NCBI GenBank assembly: GCA_030435675.1
Contig: CM059621.1
Span: forward strand, 10,602,001 to 10,666,000
Origin: Steinernema hermaphroditum
Lineage: Eukaryota; Nematoda; Chromadorea; Rhabditida; Steinernematidae
Length of the DNA: 64,000 bases
Direction: 5' to 3'
Shown here: piece by piece, positions 12,368 through 24,112 of the stretch
How positions within the stretch are numbered: the first letter of the stretch is position 1
How the letters are laid out: every line of letters begins with the position of its first letter
Position numbers and translations under genes: made by a program
Notes under the pieces: generated by a model
The model's database searches: none
The model's input: only the letters and a program-made list of their open reading frames with translations
Told to the model about the DNA's origin: nothing

Positions 12368-12667
12368 GATTTGTGATGCTCGTCGCTTTTTTGCTCCTTT
12401 TCGCCCTGTTCGACGACTCGGCGGCCTCAAGTTGGTCTTTTTCCTTTCTTCCAGCTTGGGTCCTACATTCTAGATCGCGCCAAACGGTACTACGACTTCA
12501 CCCTCACGATCCCGGGGAAAGTGATCAACATCAGCGGAAAGCATCCCCTCATCACCCTCATCGAGATGATCCCCTGGGCGATCAGTGGCGCGCCGATGGA
12601 CAAATTCCCTTTGATGCCGGCGAATACACTTAACTGGCTCCCTCATTTCGGCTCACAGCATCATTGA
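12368..12667 (+). CDS. Possible small secreted or membrane protein, unresolved model
   Basis: A hydrophobic start MLVAFLLLFALFDDSAAS (ATG near 12376) looks like a signal peptide. Downstream of a TTCTTCCAG acceptor (12456) one frame reads SYILDRAKRYYDFTLTIPGK, then HPLITLIEMIPWAISGAP, and ends LPHFGSQHH at about 12667. The two parts are in different frames, and the 22-24 bp between them is too short for a normal intron, so the first exon of the second frame is uncertain. I do not recognise the family. The signal-peptide part lies in the short duplicated block also seen at 12001-12053. Confidence 0.3.
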
Positions 12668-12881
12668 GTGTTTTTTTCCCGTGAATAAAGCATCTCATAC
12701 GTGTCTTTCCAACAACCTCCCTGAAAAGTCGCACATGTACCACCGATAAGATCGCCAAGAAGTAATCGGTGCATCCCTAATAGAGTGTTCATTTGAACGA
12801 TCTTTCGACTGCGTCAATCAGTCAGCCACACGATCAGTCGGCGCGCGGTTCGCAATCGATTTGCCTTCCCATCAATTCGCC

Positions 12882-15252
12882 ATGGCTGCTTCGAAGCACG
12901 ACGTCGTCGTCTTCGGAAGCATCGTGCACGACCTCATCAGGTCTGTTTTCTTCTCCTTGCTTCTTCCTTTCAATTTTCCAACGTTTTCAGCTACACCGAG
13001 AGATTCCCTCGACCGGGAGAGTCCGTTCGAGGTAAACATTTTCAGTCCGGATCGGGCGGGAAAGGCGCCAATCAAGCAGTGGCCGCCGCCCGTCTTGGGA
13101 GCTCGACGGGGATAATCGGAAGGGTGCGTTTTTTTTTTTGCCTTCCACCCACCCCTATGTGTTCTCTAGGTCGGAGCCGACATCTTCGGGCCCCTCAACA
13201 TCGATAATCTCGCGAAGGCGGGAGTGGATACGTCGAACGTCGAGAAGAGCGAAACTTCTTCCACCGGAACAGCTACTATTACGGTATCATCAGAAGGTTT
13301 CGTAGTCTTTTCACCACTCTTAACAACGTGAGAATTTTAGGGGAAAATTCGATCGTTGTAACTCTCGGAGCGAACTTGGAAGTGAGCACGACGCGCGCTG
13401 AAGAGCTGGAGTCCTACATCGCAGGACACAAGCTAATCTTGTGCCAGAACGAGATCGACCAGAACGCCAACTTGAGGGCTTTGCAGATCGCTCGCGAGCA
13501 TGGAGGTATCAGGGATGTACCATCACTCACACATGACTCCTTCTTCAGTGACGACATTTTACAATCCTGCGCCAGGTCTACCGAATATCAATCGAACAAT
13601 TCTACCCTTCACCGATGTCCTCTGCGTTAATGAGAACGAGGTAAGAACCTTGATTTGCCTTTTAAAAAACTGGAATCTCGTTTAGGCCGAGTTCATCACC
13701 AACAGGACAATCACGACGGCGGAAGGCTTCGAAACCGCCGCACTAGAACTCCTAGACGAGGGTCCAAAGGTCGTCATCGTCACCTTAGGTGCGAAAGGGG
13801 CCCTCGTCGCTTCATCGAAAAACGGCAAGAAGGAGCTGGCGAGAATTCAATCACCGAGAGTCGAGGCGGTCGATACTACTGTAAGTACTTTATTCGAAGA
13901 ACCGCTAGTTTATGGTGAAAACAGCGGTGGCGAATTGCGCGCTCAGAGGCTCCGCGCTTCCTTCGTCAGTGTGGGTTGGGGTGGAGGTGCCGTCTAGGAG
14001 TGAGGTGTCCTTCTCCCACTTGTTATGGCGGTCGACGCAAACGTCGATGGTCGCCTCGACGGGCTCCACGTAGTTGTAGAAGATGTAGTTAGTGCCCTGA
14101 GTGAACGGTGCTAGGAGGTAGCCGACGAAGGCGCACTTCAGAAGCCAGTAGCCAGAGTAGGGATGCATGTAATAATCGACGAAGGTGTCTAGGACGGCGA
14201 AGCTGGAGTAAACGCACCAGTATTTCAGCCAGTCGGAGTATTGTTCACGTGATTTGCTTTTGAGCGCACGATGAGATGCATGTAGCGGGTAGATGAATCC
14301 CTGAAAAAGAGAAGTCAGCCGAGAAGCTAGACCGAGACGCATACCACGAGGTTGCACGCGAGACGACCAAAGTTTCCGACGATGATGTAGAAGAGCGCAG
14401 CAACGCAGAGGCCATAGAATAGGCGCTCCCGCTTCAGCATAGTGATTCCTTCTGCGCACGTCCAACTGAAAATGACACACGAGGGTGGGTGGCATGATAT
14501 AAGAACCTACAACGAGTCAAGAAGGGCGTTGTCCGGGTCGTTGAGGAAGTTCGACACGAACTTGTCGAGGTTCTTCGGCGTTGCGTCAAACCAATGGCGC
14601 ATGATGCGCCGCTTCCCTGTTCGAGCTGCAAGAAGAAATCCTTGTCATGCGTCACATGTGGCTCACCTTCTTCTTCACGTCGCGTTGTGGTGATGGTGGC
14701 GACAGCCGAAGACGGCTCCACAGAGACTTCTCCAAAACTATCATCCATCGTGGTGCGCTCCTCGGGAAGAACGACGTCGGTAATGGTCGCCGGTCCTGCT
14801 CGGTCCAGCTGAATTACAGCGTTTCCATCGTTGCGCACCTTGGCGTCCGCGAAGAGCGCTCTGAGTTTCTGCAAAGGAGCCGTTAGAAGAGCAGAACGCA
14901 GCGGGTACCTTGAAGTTCGTCTTGAGGTTGCCGACAGCCTTCGCCTTCTCATCGAGAACGGAGCCAGGTGTGACCCCGTTGTGTGTGTTCTTTGAATCCG
15001 CGGACTCCATCGCGATCGACCGCTCCGCCCGCTGCTCGACGCGCAATGTGACCTCTCTGTCTGTTTCAGGGCGCTGGAGACTGCTTCTGCGGGAGTCTGG
15101 CCCACTTCCTCACCGACGAGACACTCGGCCACGTGCCTCTGGAAGAGAAGGTACGCCGCAGCGCCGAGATCGCCTCCGTCTCCGTGCAGTTCAAGGGGAC
15201 GCAGTCGTCGTACCAGCCTAAGGAGAATTTGGACGCCAAACTGTTTGTTTAA
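12882..15252 (+). CDS. Ribokinase (PfkB family)
   Basis: Phosphorylates ribose to ribose-5-phosphate, feeding nucleotide and pentose phosphate metabolism in the cytosol. ATG 12882 ([19 protein letters not shown]) to TAA 15250-15252; about 305 residues in seven exons. Hallmarks in order: substrate-side motif [44 protein letters not shown], and the PfkB ATP and catalytic signature [14 protein letters not shown] at the start of the last exon, with the catalytic Asp. Early introns are short (44-60 bp), but the last intron (13880-15069), which falls directly before GAGD, is about 1.2 kb and contains the whole REEP-like gene on the opposite strand. One donor (GTTTCG) is weak. Confidence 0.93.
13905..15046 (-). 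CDS. REEP/DP1/Yop1-type ER-shaping protein nested in ribokinase intron
   Basis: Reticulon-like hairpin protein of the TB2/DP1/HVA22 family, expected in the tubular ER membrane where it bends membranes. Read from ATG 15046 to a stop at 13905-13907 in five exons with introns of about 40-48 bp. A long polar N-terminus ([19 protein letters not shown]) precedes the family core: [40 protein letters not shown], then [19 protein letters not shown] and [19 protein letters not shown]. The NLVGFIYP and WLKYW motifs are the family hallmarks. About 300 residues, with an N-terminal extension of about 130 residues compared with the compact members of the family. The entire coding region lies inside the last intron of the ribokinase gene, starting only 24 bp from its acceptor. 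Confidence 0.85.
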
Positions 15253-15444
15253 ATTAATTTCGGTGGATAAATAACTATTTTTTCTTTTGTGTGAGTTTGT
15301 CCAAGTGACTGCGATTCCTGTTCCATCTGTGGCTTTTTCAAAATGCAGAATAAGGTTTATTCACCCGTAACATATGATATCGGAATCAGCGCAAAAGGAT
15401 ACTTTGTATGATAAATAGAAGTGAAAAGAGAAGATGAGCCGATG

Positions 15445-16186
15445 CTATGAGATTACGGTACGAAGGAGCGCCAGTAGGAGGAAAGAAGGCGTCGTGCAAG
15501 AGGCTAGGGAGCTGAGGATGGAGGTGCGCATCATGTATACGTTCTGGTACGGTACGGGGACGATGTCGTTGACGTAGCGGAGCAGAGGATCGTGGGGGAG
15601 GAAGTGACGGAAGTGGCGTGTCTCGTTGAAGTCGCGATTGTCGAAGATGTCGGAAGAATACTCGGAGAAAGGGTCCGCGTTGGATATGTTATTGCAGAGG
15701 CGCCGGTTGGCGCAGATGCAAGTCAGATGGTTCTTCAGCACCTCGCAAAGCTGTGTCTCGCGGCCGCGCTTCTTCGCCACCGGCTTCTCCTCCTCCGTCC
15801 TCCTGTTGATGCTCTCCAGCTCAGCGCTCGTCAAGTTCACGCACCCCGTGGTGTACAGGAAGTAGTTAGCCTTCTTGTGCTGCCCTGAACGGACATTTTG
15901 AGGACAGAACGTCCCATGGACTCACTCATGTAGCAGGCGTTTCCTCGACACGTCATCGGCTTCTGAACCGAGCACCCGGATATGGCGAAGCCATTGTAGT
16001 CGTCGTAGTCCAGGCAGAAAATGCAGCTGAAAGTGCTTCGTTAGATCCAGGGAACAAGGGGTGCACTTACTCGACCATGCGATCGGGTCTCCAGTTGCGC
16101 AGTTCATGCACACTCGTCGGCGTTGGGTGTGTGGAGACCGCGAAGAGAACTTCGAAGCAGATAAGCACGAAGATTCGGAGGCGCAT
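15445..16186 (-). CDS. Ly6/uPAR-like GPI-anchored small secreted protein
   Basis: Predicted cell-surface protein of about 210 residues in three exons, ATG 16186 to stop 15445-15447. An N-terminal signal peptide (MRLRIFVLICFEVLFAVS) is followed by a Cys-rich module: CIFCLDYDDYNGFAISGCSV, MTCRGNACYM, YTTGCVNL, then TQLCEVLKNHLTCICANRRL and CNNI. The CxxC start, roughly ten cysteines and the closing CNN resemble three-finger Ly6/uPAR proteins expanded in nematodes. The C-terminus is hydrophobic (SCTTPSFLLLALLRTVIS) after a short Ser-rich spacer, fitting a GPI-anchor signal. It converges with the ribokinase gene: stop codons are about 190 bp apart. Family assignment is by cysteine pattern only. 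Confidence 0.65.
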
Positions 16187-19100
16187 TGGAGTCGGAAGGG
16201 CGCATCTCTCGAAGGCGATTCAGCGACACATTCTGGAATCGAGAAGGCTCAGCGCGAAAACACGATTGAAACGCGAGGGACACGTGGCTCCGAACACCTG
16301 CGGCGTCGAGAAGCCGGAGGCGTTTGCCTCGACATCAAATTCGGATTTGTAGGCGCCTTTGGCGATAAACAGCTCTTAAGGGTGGGCGAAAGGGCAAGGA
16401 AGTCGATCCCTTTTGTGTGCATATCCTTCTTTCCCGAGGGCTGGCTGACCTCTTGAAAAAGAAGCAGGGCCAAAGATCACAGCGTGTGGAGGGTACTGTC
16501 CCGACTCACCACAGATCCTGATCTCCTTCCCACGAAGCGACACGCGACTTCGTCGCCTTCTCATCCGCTTGAAATCCGGGATTTTGTGTTCAAAGAGGAT
16601 TTCCGTCTTAAAAGAAGCCGAAAGGGGAAGAGGAACCGGAGGGTGAGTCAGATCTAGCGCGGCTAAGTTCGATTAAACACCTAAGGATTTGAAAGTGTAT
16701 GTACACGTGTGCACAGATGAGCGGATATGTTTTGTATTCGTTTCGACGAGGTTGTTCCGAGTAATACCGTCGAAATGTCGTCACTTGTTTGCTAAAGGTG
16801 CACGCATACATGTCCACATTTCCCAATTAGAAGAAGAAACGCAAACACGGGTCGTTCGGAAAACAAAAACGGTCTGGCGAGCAAGTTGCCAACACTACGG
16901 GACAACGTCTTTGAGGCTTCGGATGGGCCCTTCTGAATCCCAAAGTGCAGAAGAGTCTCAACGAAAACAGAAGGGCGTATAGTGTTTTCGGACATAATGC
17001 CTAAACGGGGACCGTCGAAGGACGGTGGAGGCGACGAAAACGAGAAGAAGGGCCGATTGCACCGAGACATAATAAAATTAAAAAGCACACGCGATCCATA
17101 ATTGAACAGCTGGCGTCGATTCCGGGCGCACGAGAAAACGGATTAATTTTTAATCGAAAACAAATTTCCGTTTTCCATTGTTAGGAACTTTTCAGAAACG
17201 CGGTGACCTGAGCCTCCCAGCGACTTTCGCATGTACAACGGTTTGTGCCTGCGTGGCTCATTGCGATAGCGCGCGACTGGGGATCGGGAGGTCGGAGGTT
17301 CGGACCTCAGCGTTCCAGGATCGTTCCTTCCCTGAAACCAAGGGAGGGAAGGTCCTCCTTCTTCGGGAGGAGAACGCGAGAGCACAGGATTGCACTTAGG
17401 CGTCCGGGGTCAAACCTTCGGATTTTCCTCTCCGCGGGCGCTAGTACAACTCTCCGACACTTTTGCAGGGGAACCTTTGAGGTTCAACGGGGAAGGGCGT
17501 TTTGGGGAGACTGGCCACATTTCGGCGATCGCGCTTCGGCCAAAGGAAATTGGATTGTGCACCGTAGTCAATTATGGAGGGGGCCACGGCCAGTCACGTG
17601 CGACGACCTCTTGCGGGAGTTCATCCACTTAATTGGGTGTCCACGAACTTGGCGCATATAATATTCGTATCTTTGATCCTTCGCGAACTCGTGCGCTCTC
17701 ATTAGGCGTGCTGCGAGAAAAGAAGCGGAGGTATATAGCTGCGAATTATGCGACGCGGGGGAGTGCCTCGAAACGGAGCATCTGTAGGCGTGCTCACCTG
17801 AAGCCGTTGAGGATCACGGTGCACGAAGGTTTGGTGCTACTTTCTGCGGCGACAGAGCGAAAATGTAATTACCGAGAGACGGGAAAACATGTTTACCATC
17901 GAAGTTACAAAGTAGGAAAACCCGACGTGTTGGATTCGGCGAAATCTGATCCGGTCGTCTAGCACTGTTCCGTGTTGCGCGCCTCCTCGGATGATGTGGA
18001 GAAGAAGCCATTAGATCTGCAGCGATACGGTAGGAGCGCTGTGAATGGGGAACCGACTCGCGGTGAAGGGCGTGAAATGTCGGGGATTAATCGAATTTTA
18101 GGGGGCGTTGCGTGGAAGGGCGCCCTTTCCAGCAGACCTTTAGGAGTTCTCCAGAGGACAAGGCGGATTGCATGTTTTGGCGAACGGTCAACGAGCCACG
18201 AAGTCGCGATTTTGAAAGTCAGCGCCGCCTTCGAGCTATATATAATCTCCGTGACTAGACTTTTTCGCAGAAAAACATAAATTACAAAATTGTTCTTTGC
18301 CAAACTATGACTAATTCATTCGATGCTGAATTTGATTGCCACCGGGGAGGAGTGTCCGTCCGTGACATGTACACAAAGCCCACCGTCAACGATTGCACTA
18401 ATTCGTAATTTGTATGTGCTTTATGATCATTGGCCTCCGTTCTTCCCTCGGTGTTAGAAAAACGGAGAATCTACAGAGAATCACTTAACATTCAAATGAT
18501 TTCCGGACAAAGAAGATACCAAAGAAAGTGAAAAAGACCCAATTCGGCGGATGAGCAGAGATGAGCTCATTATTTACCATCTTTTCTGGAGCAAAGAAGC
18601 GAGATAAGTGAAAACAAGGGAGGGAAACCCGCCGACTTTGGAGGGAGGGCACACATCGAATTCATCGATGAGTAAATATTTTTAAAGGAAGAATTAATGT
18701 TAATGAAGAGGGGCAAACGATTCTTCTGGAGGATGGTGATGCAAATCGGGGTCGGCGATAGGATGAACGAGAAAAAGAGAAGCGAAAGCGTTTGAATTGT
18801 CCCAACCTGCTTGCTAGCTTCGTGCGATTTCTGGTGGGCTGTCGGAAGCATCAGTGTCAGTTTCACTGAAAGTATCTGTTTGCTCTGATGAAAGGAGAAA
18901 ACAAGAGTGGGACGAAGATAGTTAGTCGAAGGACATTCGAAACAGGGTCCAAGAAGCCTTTGGGGGGGGATTAAAATGCCGAAGACTTGTTATCTGGAAG
19001 AGTCCCCAAAATGATGAGAGAGTTTGAGCTATTCCCTGAGAGGAGAGGGCTACAGTGTTAGATACCATAACTGGAGGAGAGTGTAAGCGACTGGGGCAAG

Positions 19101-20975
19101 GACGAAGCAGAGACGAAATATGATTTCGAACCAATTGCGAACGTGAGTTACTAAGGAGAATGGGCTGCAAGGCGATAAATTGGAGGAGACCGCGGAGGCG
19201 ATTATCCTGAAGCGCGAAATGGGTTCGCTGAAAAGGAACGCCGTTAACCTCGTGACGCCGATAGTAAGCGATTCGAGAAAATAAGAGAAAATAGCGTCCG
19301 TGGAGCGATTTCCCGGAAAAAAGTCAATTAAGTGAGACACGTGGGAACATAAATAGAATCGGAAAAGCGAGTGGATTCGGAAACGCCTCCTGGGACAATT
19401 AAATTTCTGCCACAAATTTTTCTGAATTGCGCGCAAATGGACGATTTGATTAGTTTTTCTTCCACGATTATCCTTCTTAGCACACCTAAAGAACAGTGGT
19501 CGAAAACGAGTTTACCGAAGTTATCTGCACTCTGCCACCTTTCACACAATAGTTCGAACTTTCGCTAAAAGAGATTTGTGATTTTAGCATTGGTGCCTAC
19601 AAAAACTTGATGTTCTCCGCGTTTGCATGTCCACGAAAAGGTTGAAATCGGGTTTATTAAAAAACCGAATACAAAACCGAAAAACGCGTAAACTAAGCCT
19701 AAGTGCAAGTGAACGTAACAGTTTTCCCAATCGGAAATTTACAAATATAAAAACTTGAACTAATTGCATTATCGTTTCTCAGAGATCCTGTACAAACTGG
19801 ATTACGGTAACACAGAAGAAGCGTGGGGAATTTCGAAAAACAATACCTTTCTAAACGATCCGAAGGATCACAAACTTGCACGAAAGAAAAGCAGAATTGC
19901 CTTTCCAGGGAGATCACAGCAAGACCTCAGGTGCCTTTCCCGCTTCTTTTGGCCATTTTCGAAGTGATTTGTCCGTTCGCGAATTTTTGTATTTTTGCTT
20001 TCGACTTTTGACGATGCGTACGTGAAAAAGATGCCTAATACGTGCGCATCGACACTTTTTTCGTTGAACAGACATGACACCTCTTCTTCGCCTCTAACGA
20101 CTGACCTCGATGATCACAAATGAAACTCTCAAAGCGTTCAAGCGGTCAGAGATCAGATGATCAGCGGGAATCCCTCCACAAACAACGCACATGATCCCCT
20201 CAGGAATTCTCGCACAACATCGTGCTCGATCGCCCATTTTCGCGTGATCATGAGCTAGTTCTCCTTTGAAAAACCGTCCTATTTCCACAAAGTGCAACGC
20301 GGCGGCTTCTCTCCATCCTCTCGTGTTCTCTGCGCTCTGCACGCGACGACTGCAGTGGCGGAAAGCGCACTTCGCGATCAAACTGCCCGTTTTCTGAGCC
20401 CTCCGCGGCCACCAGTCCCAATTCCCTCGTCCCATGGAACTCTGGCGGAACTTGGCAGCTGTTCGTCCACGTCGTCTTATTTTGTCTCCTGGTGCTCTCA
20501 AGTGCGACTGGAACTCATCGCTGTGTTTTCATTGTTTCGTATTATGTATCGATTTCTTGTGATCACCCGATTGCTTTCAACTCATCATGCAATGAGAGCC
20601 ATGAGCGTCCTCAAGCATCTCTTCGCGCTCTTCTTCTTCCGTGGGCAGAGCCCTCGGCGGACTGTTTCGCGTTGATAACTTGTTGGTTTCCCTTCTTGTG
20701 ACGTCAACGTTGCCGGGGTTGGGAAACGAATGATCATTGAAGTATGCAGTTCCTTGATCTTCTGCTTTCTAGCTTGTCTTTGCACTCTTAATGCTGCCAT
20801 TGTATCGTGACTCCCTTGGAGCTTGTGTTTTTTGTTTTCACCGTTGAACAATAATGATCGCCAGCCACCGGTCGTCTTCTTTTGGTCAGGGCGCTGTTAT
20901 CTTTAGCTTGGGTCTAGTTGAATCGCGGAGCTGCGCTCCGCTCGCCAGTCGCCCTTTCGAGCGCCGACAGCAGCT
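16187..20975. other. Long region without a convincing gene
   Basis: About 4.8 kb upstream of both the Ly6-like gene (minus) and the first ADP/ATP carrier (plus). Open frames are short, overlap on both strands and show no conserved motif. One tRNA-like stretch is listed separately (17247-17318). The part just before 20976 should include the carrier promoter and 5' UTR. Confidence 0.5.
17247..17318 (+). ncRNA. tRNA-like sequence (pseudo-tRNA or tRNA-derived SINE head)
   Basis: The plus strand has an A-box-like TGGCTCATTGCGATAGCGCG, then CGACT...GTCG that could pair as an anticodon stem, and a B-box-like GGTTCGGACCT followed by CTC pairing with GAG. Box spacing fits a polymerase III type 2 promoter. 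However, the acceptor stem does not pair well, the anticodon loop is too long and the B-box departs from GGTTCGANTCC. I therefore read it as a degenerate tRNA or SINE head, not a working tRNA gene. Confidence 0.3.
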
Positions 20976-22223
20976 ATGGACGAGGAGTACGAGTTCCCCA
21001 TGCCCGGCATGAACGACGCCGTCAAGTTCGGGAAAGACTTCTTAGGCTAGTTACTCATATGAATCACGTGATCGTAATTACTACTTTTAGCCGGCGCGAC
21101 TGCTGCTGTCGTGGCGAAGACTGTCGTCGCCCCTGTCGAACGCATTAAGCTCATCTTGCAGCTTCAGTCCGCGCAAACGACGATCAAAGCTGAAAAGCGC
21201 TACAAAGGTGTTGTCGACTGCTTTGTGCGCGTTCCCAGGGAACAAGGTATTCCTGTAGTCTCCGTGGCCGTCATAATACTTCTCAGGTTTCTTTTCCTTT
21301 TGGCGAGGAAATTTGGTGAACATCTACCGCTCTTGTGGACAAGTAGGTCTACTTAAGTGTTATTGCATCATACAGTCCTTTCATTAGGAATCTCTGGGCT
21401 TTGCGTTCAAAGACTTCTTCAAGATTTGGTGCCTCGATGGCGTTAACCACAACCACAATTACTGGCACTTTCTGGCTGGTTGGTTTTCCTCTCTCGTGTT
21501 TTTCCACCTTTCCTGTTCCAGGAAACCTCGCGGCTGGTGGAGCTTCTGGGGCAGCCACTTATTGTTTCGTCTACCCGCTTGACTTCGTCCGAACTCGTTT
21601 GGCGATCGACATGGGCCGAGGCGAATCACGAGAATTTAATGGAATTTTCGACTGTGTTCGGAAAATTGTTCGTCATGACGGAGTTTTTGGACTCTATAGG
21701 TGAGTTAATTATTTTCCGGTTTTTCTGTTTTCTCATTAAATTTGTTTCTGTAGAGGATTCTTCCCATCGCTCCAGTACATATTCCTGTATCGCGGCGCCT
21801 ATTACGGTCTCTTTGATGGAACAAAAGTTCTGATAACACGAAGCGGAAGTGACCACATTGGGTTCGGATATGCCTTCCTACTTGGACAGGTATGCTTACT
21901 GCTCATTCAACAAAACTCTTATTAAATTTGCACTTGTAGGTCGTCACTTTCGTCGCTGGCATGATTTCCTATCCGCTGGACACCGTGAGACGCAGACAGA
22001 TGATGCAGGCGGGAAAAAAGGAAATCTTATATCGCGGTTCATGGGACTGCACGAAGGTAGCGAACTCTAATTTACCAGAGAAAATTCCAAGTTCTTCTTT
22101 TAGAAAATTTTTCTGAACGAAGGTCCGCGCGCGTTCTTCAATGGAGCCATGGTAAACGCGATTCGAGGGACTGGTGCTGCTCTGGTCCTGGCGATGTACA
22201 ACGAGTTTGCGAAGTACATGTAG
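20976..22223 (+). CDS. Mitochondrial ADP/ATP carrier paralogue A (RRRQMM variant)
   Basis: Inner-membrane carrier of the SLC25 family, about 300 residues in seven exons. ATG 20976 ([20 protein letters not shown]) to TAG 22221-22223. Repeat 1: [20 protein letters not shown]; repeat 2: [15 protein letters not shown]; repeat 3: [18 protein letters not shown]. Each carries the Px[DE]xx[RK] carrier motif. The diagnostic ADP/ATP carrier signature RRRMMM in repeat 3 is RRRQMM here. Intron 1 appears to start with GCTAGT (a GC-AG intron), because only that donor restores FLAGATAA. The closest relative is the next gene at 22922; the two are tandem paralogues. Sequence otherwise matches nucleotide carriers, so function is likely but altered transport is possible. 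Confidence 0.93.
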
Positions 22224-22921
22224 TTTAGTTTGGTGTGTTGTTAATTAGCTGTGCGATAGCACTGTACCTAAAGGCAAACGGGTCAACGAGTCATGCCATA
22301 TTTATTTATTTCGTTTTGTTTGCTGAGGTCTTATTTATCTTGTATGTGTATTCATCGCTGTTTAGTTGTCTGCTGTTACTGTAACCTGGAGCCCTTAGCG
22401 AAGTCGGGCATTGTTTACGGAGTTTTATGTTTACACCACTTTTGCTGGATCCTTTGTTGTTTTTCTACCATGTGTTGCTTTGCTTCTTTTCTATCTTACC
22501 ACAAGATACGTTGTGATTTGAGCGAGTCAGCGCCGTTCGTGTTTGCGTTCGCGTTCTCTCCATGTTTTCATTGCTACTTAGCACCACCTCCTCTCGAAAA
22601 AAAGCGGTGATAAAGGTTCCGTGGTCGTACTTCGTGTTTGTTTCTCGAGTTTCTCATTCTAAGACGTTCTGTTTTCAGGCCCCAGCTTTGCGTGTCTCCC
22701 GTCTTCCCGCTCATCTGCCTCTATTGTGCCATCGCAGAATGGTCCAAGCCTTCTGTTGAGTTTCCCAATCTTGATGCTGTTCTCGACGTCGAAGTCCTGC
22801 TCTCAGTCTATCGTTTTCGTCTTTACAACCCTAGTTACAACTCTTTTGGATCTCACTAGCTCTGCCATATACATCGCCACTCACACAACCGGACCTCCAG
22901 GATAATCGCACAACCTTCGCC
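22224..22921. other. Spacer between the two ADP/ATP carriers
   Basis: About 0.7 kb. T-rich open frames here have no recognisable motif and look like 3' UTR and promoter sequence. No element identified. Confidence 0.5.
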
Positions 22922-24112
22922 ATGATTCGAACTGGAGAAGCCCAATTTGTAACCTCATCCACCCCAACGGCCGCCGTAAGCATGCCCGTTTTGCCCGATG
23001 TCAGCCATCTGACCAAATTCGGTAAAGATTTTCTAGCCGGAGCGACAGCAGCCGCGGTTGCAAAGACCGTGATGGCGCCCACAGAGCGTGTCAAGATCAT
23101 TCTGCAGGTATCATCTACTGCAAAGTTTCTTATCAACGATGTTATTTTCAGCTCCAAAGTGTTCAGTCCACCATCACTGCAGAAAAACGCTACAATGGAA
23201 TCCTCGACTGCTTCGTGCGTGTACCTCGGGAACAAGGAATTCTGTCCTTCTGGCGAGGAAATGGTGTGAACATCGTCCGTGCATGCAGCCAGGTTGAAGA
23301 AGCTTTCCATCCATCTAACTAATGCTCGCTTTCCAGGAATCACTATCATTTGCTTTCAAGGACTTATTCAAGATATGGTTTTTGCATGGAGTCGACCACA
23401 AGGAACAGTACTCACGTTTCCTTGCTGGTAAGAGCTGACTGGTGACTTTCACTACGTTCGCTTTTCCAGGAAATGTTGTTGGCGGCGGACTGTCGGGCGT
23501 TGTCACCTACTGCATAATTTATCCGTTGGACTTCATTCGCACAAGGCTCGCCATCGATATGGGCAAAGGAGCATCTAGAGAATTCTCCGGCTTTGTTGAC
23601 TGTTCGCGGAAGATCGTCAAAACTGATGGTATCGTCGGCCTTTACAGGTGATCAAAATATTTGCCGCGGTAACCTTTAACGTTCTTGTCCTTTAGAGGAT
23701 TTTCTCCGTCACTACAGTACATCTTCATTTTCCGAAGCGTCTACTTTGGACTCTTCGACTCGGGAAAAGTGTTGTTAGCCAAAGACGGAGAACACATAGG
23801 GCTGGGCAAGGCCTTCTGTCTTGCCCAAGCTGTGTCCTTCTCTGCCGGGATGACTTCGTATCCTCTGGACACGGTCCGTCGAAGGCTTATGATGCAAGCA
23901 GGCAAGAAGGACGTTCTGTACAGAGGCACTCTAGATTGTGCGATGGTGAGTGAAGTTGTGCTGTGGGTGACTGATCGTGTTTCGTGTTTTAGAAGATCTG
24001 GCGAAACGAAGGTGGCAGAGCCTTCTTCAACGGCGCATTGATGAATGCCATTAGAGGGTTCGGAGGAGCGCTCATCCTTTCGGTGTATACGCAGTTGGCG
24101 AGGTATATGTAG
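22922..24112 (+). CDS. Mitochondrial ADP/ATP carrier paralogue B (RRRLMM variant)
   Basis: Second SLC25 carrier, about 315 residues. ATG 22922 begins MIRTGEAQFVTSSTPTAAVS, a longer N-terminus than paralogue A. TAG is at 24110-24112. Hallmarks: GKDFLAGATAAAVAKTVMAP in repeat 1, [17 protein letters not shown] in repeat 2 and [18 protein letters not shown] in repeat 3. The ADP/ATP signature RRRMMM is changed to RRRLMM. Introns are 40-60 bp. Exon junctions after EQ.., LYR and DCAM correspond to those of paralogue A, although paralogue B lacks the first (GC-AG) intron. This gene pair arose by tandem duplication; the different replacements at the same signature position suggest divergence after the ancestral methionine was lost, or independent changes. 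Confidence 0.93.

Noticed and set aside
14434..15132. 232-codon minus-strand frame inside the ribokinase last intron read as one exon
   Set aside because: It runs through clear introns of the REEP-like gene; the spliced model restores the family sequence.
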